Source of the DNA: Collinsella sp.
GTDB taxonomy: Bacteria; Actinomycetota; Coriobacteriia; Coriobacteriales; Coriobacteriaceae
Reading direction: 5' to 3'
DNA: 64,000 nucleotides
NCBI GenBank assembly: GCA_019425045.1
Contig: JAHYYI010000001.1
Coordinates: 1-64,000, forward strand
Shown: piece after piece, positions 62,411 to 64,000 of the stretch
Layout: the number at the start of each line of letters is the position of its first letter
Numbering within the stretch: the first letter of the stretch is position 1
The notes under the pieces: model-generated
Told to the model about the DNA's origin: nothing
The model's database searches: none
The model's input: only the letters and a program-made list of their open reading frames with translations
Position numbers and translations under genes: made by a program

Positions 62411-63069
62411 CACTCGTCGCCTCCGCTCTTTTTGCCGCGCGCCGTGGCGGGAATCGTCAAGCTGACCGTTCCCTTGCCCGAGGCGCCCAGCAGTTCCTTG
62501 ACGTCTTCGGGGTCAGCCGCCAGCGTCACCCATTCGATCTTGCCCTCGCGCGTGGCACCGGAATCCTCACTGGTATCGATCACGTACGCGCCGCACAGCC
62601 GATCGGTTACGCCGTCTTTTTGCACATACACATCCACGTAGCTGCCCACGCCCGTGGCGCCGCCGACCGAGTGCTCGGCATCGACCGCCACCGAAACGGC
62701 GACCTTGCCCTTAGGCACCTCGAGCTTGTGGCTCTCGGCCTTGGTGTAGACATTGCAGATCACGGCGTTTTTGGGAATACGCGAAGTCGTCACGTCGCCG
62801 CGCACCTGGCGTAGCTCGGTCGCCGCGTCACGCGGCAGCAGACTCGTCAGCCACTCCTGGGTTATGACATTGGTCTCATCGAGGGTCTCACCCACATCGA
62901 TATCGCGCGCCGCGACGCATACCTCGACGCGATCGCCACCGTACTTGGCCAAGGTCTCAGCCTGGACCTGTTCGGCTTGCGAGCGGATCGACGAGCCGTA
63001 AACCATGCAGAGCAGAGCAGCGAGCACGCCCGCGACCAGACTGATGGCGATGCGCTTGCTCTTGTTCAC
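62410..63069 (-). CDS. cpaB: Flp pilus assembly protein CpaB/RcpC
   Basis: SAF-domain protein of 219 aa, first gene of the Tad operon. The GTG at 63069 follows GAGAGGAGCGG; longer frames reach 63153. A membrane anchor (ISLVAGVLAALLCMVYGSS) precedes the SAF domain (VEVCVAARDIDVGETLDETNV) and the RcpC region VSVAVDAEHSVGGATGVGSYVDVYV. It stabilises the secretin in Gram-negatives, but no secretin is found here, as expected for a monoderm cell. A basic tail ATARGKKSGG ends the protein. Confidence 0.9.
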   Translation of the reverse strand: MNKSKRIAISLVAGVLAALLCMVYGSSIRSQAEQVQAETLAKYGGDRVEVCVAARDIDVGETLDETNVITQEWLTSLLPRDAATELRQVRGDVTTSRIPKNAVICNVYTKAESHKLEVPKGKVAVSVAVDAEHSVGGATGVGSYVDVYVQKDGVTDRLCGAYVIDTSEDSGATREGKIEWVTLAADPEDVKELLGASGKGTVSLTIPATARGKKSGGDE

Positions 63070-63166
63070 GGCCGCTCCTCTCATGGCAGTGCCGGGCGAA
63101 TGCCCGTACCACCATTGTCTGGGCGGCCAGAGTGCAAAGCGGCGCAATCGCAATCTTGGTTTTCGA

Positions 63167-63231
63167 TGTCAAACCAATCGCTGACCAAAAGCTGACCAGC
63201 CCGTCAAGCTCGTGGCAAGGTTTTGGTCAGC
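63167..63231 (-). promoter_or_regulatory. Repeated GCTGACC sites upstream of the Tad operon
   Basis: GCTGACCAAAA (63180-63190) is repeated in inverted form as TTTTGGTCAGC (63221-63231), with a further GCTGACC at 63191-63197. TTGACA (minus strand, 63167-63172) is a possible -35 box; no good -10 is seen. The cluster looks like a regulator-binding region for cpaB and the pilus genes. Confidence 0.45.
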
Positions 63232-63274
63232 ACGTCAGCAAACTGCATGTTTCGAGGCTTTTCCGCAGCAAAAA

Positions 63275-63304
63275 AGCCGTCTCCCGAACAGTTGGGAGAC
63301 GGCT
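63275..63304 (-). terminator. Terminator of rsgA
   Basis: AGCCGTCTCCC pairs with GGGAGACGGCT across eight bases; TTTTTTGC follows on the minus strand. It lies 18-47 bp beyond the rsgA stop codon. Confidence 0.88.
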
Positions 63305-63321
63305 GTCATAGGAAAAATCAA

Positions 63322-63999
63322 TTACAGATGGACATCGGGATCGAGCATTTGAGCGCTCACGCGCATGGATGACGCCAGATTTTGGAACGTTTCCAGACGC
63401 AGGCTGTCGATCTGCCCGGCGTCCTCGGCCTCGCGAACGGCGCAACCCGGTTCGTGGGTATGCGTGCAGTCGCCAAACCGGCACGCACGCGATGCCTCGA
63501 CAATCTCGGGGAAGGCGCGTGCCAGACCCCGCTCGTGACCCACGAGCGGCAAACTGCGCAGACCCGGGGCATCGGCGATCACGCCGGCGTCGCCCGGCAG
63601 CGCCACCATCACGCGCGCGACGGTAGTGTGACGGCCCTGGTCGTCGCGTTCGCGCACACCGCCGGTCGCCAACGTATCGTGGCCCAGCAGTGCATTGAGC
63701 AGCGTCGACTTGCCGGCACCCGACTCGCCCAGAATCATGGCGCAGCTCCCGGCAGGCACGCAGGCACGGACCTCGTCCAGACCGCGGCCCTCGGCAGAAG
63801 ACGTCAAGATCACGCGCACGTCCGGACCCACCAGACGGCGCACGCGGTCCAGATCGCGCTCGAGCTCCCCGGCATCGCAGCGGTCAGCCTTGGTGAGCAC
63901 CACCACCGGCTCGGCATCGCAGTCGAGCGCCAACACCAGCGAGCGCGCCACACGGTCGAGCAGCACCTCGCCGGCACCGAGCGCCTGCACGATTAGCAC
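63322..63999 (-). CDS. rsgA: Ribosome small subunit GTPase A (5' end outside window)
   Basis: Circularly permuted GTPase that helps 30S subunit maturation. Only about the last 225 residues are in the window; the start lies beyond 64000. The motif order G4 (VVVLTKADRC), G5 (LTSSAEGRG), G1 (GESGAGKST) and G3 (DAPGL) is the permuted order. The C-terminal zinc site CRFGDCTHTHEPGC is intact. The N-terminal OB fold is not seen because of the window edge. Confidence 0.94.
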   Translation of the reverse strand: MLIVQALGAGEVLLDRVARSLVLALDCDAEPVVVLTKADRCDAGELERDLDRVRRLVGPDVRVILTSSAEGRGLDEVRACVPAGSCAMILGESGAGKSTLLNALLGHDTLATGGVRERDDQGRHTTVARVMVALPGDAGVIADAPGLRSLPLVGHERGLARAFPEIVEASRACRFGDCTHTHEPGCAVREAEDAGQIDSLRLETFQNLASSMRVSAQMLDPDVHL

Positions 64000-64000
64000 G

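Overview
The window is a 64-kb, GC-rich (about 60%) chromosomal segment from a Gram-positive actinobacterium. The gene set suggests the class Coriobacteriia and most likely a Collinsella-type gut bacterium: paired YhgE/Pip proteins, a nickel lactate-racemase (lar) cluster, a monoderm Tad pilus locus without a secretin, VanR/VanS-like regulators, and PEP carboxylase beside hisS. The assignment is inference from gene content and intergenic style, not from a database match. No phage, transposase or CRISPR array is seen.

Layout. 0-3.2 kb: iron uptake (feoA, feoA, feoB). 3.3-6.7 kb: an HPr-like protein, aspS and serB. 6.7-11.4 kb: lactate racemisation genes larB, larC and a TetR regulator on plus, facing larA and a larD-like channel on minus. 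12-20.2 kb: ppc, hisS, an MFS transporter with an M20 amidohydrolase, and a DMT exporter. 20.4-25.5 kb: two adjacent YhgE/Pip membrane proteins. 25.9-30.7 kb: htpG, a GNAT enzyme and a CpsB/CpsD/Wzz-type tyrosine-phosphorylation trio. 30.9-37.6 kb: PhoR/PhoB-like and VanS/VanR-like two-component systems around pstB, then a D,D-carboxypeptidase. 37.6-52.7 kb: six tRNA genes (Ser, three Arg, Leu, Phe) between translation and housekeeping genes (serS, proC, rlmH, tatD, rsmA, metG, rsmI), a large unknown protein and a GH5-like protein. 52.9-53.4 kb: a candidate toxin-antitoxin pair. 53.5-63.1 kb: a compact Tad/Flp pilus operon with overlapping genes. The window ends inside rsgA.

The most unusual content is intergenic. 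At five places next to tRNA genes a GC-rich palindromic filler of about 100 bp is bounded by outward-facing tRNA 3' halves, and the tRNA 3' end plus its terminator is duplicated around it with a period of 186-191 bp. Two further families of long rod-like inverted repeats lie between genes; one keeps a conserved internal loop while its stems change in compensation, as expected for a structured RNA or terminator-like element. A third family has hairpin junctions with different but self-consistent arms.

Among the genes, notable points are an HPr with Asp at position 46 (the regulatory serine), a LarC that stops where the LarC2 domain should begin, a GH5-type protein lacking the acid/base glutamate, and an 813-residue protein of unknown function.
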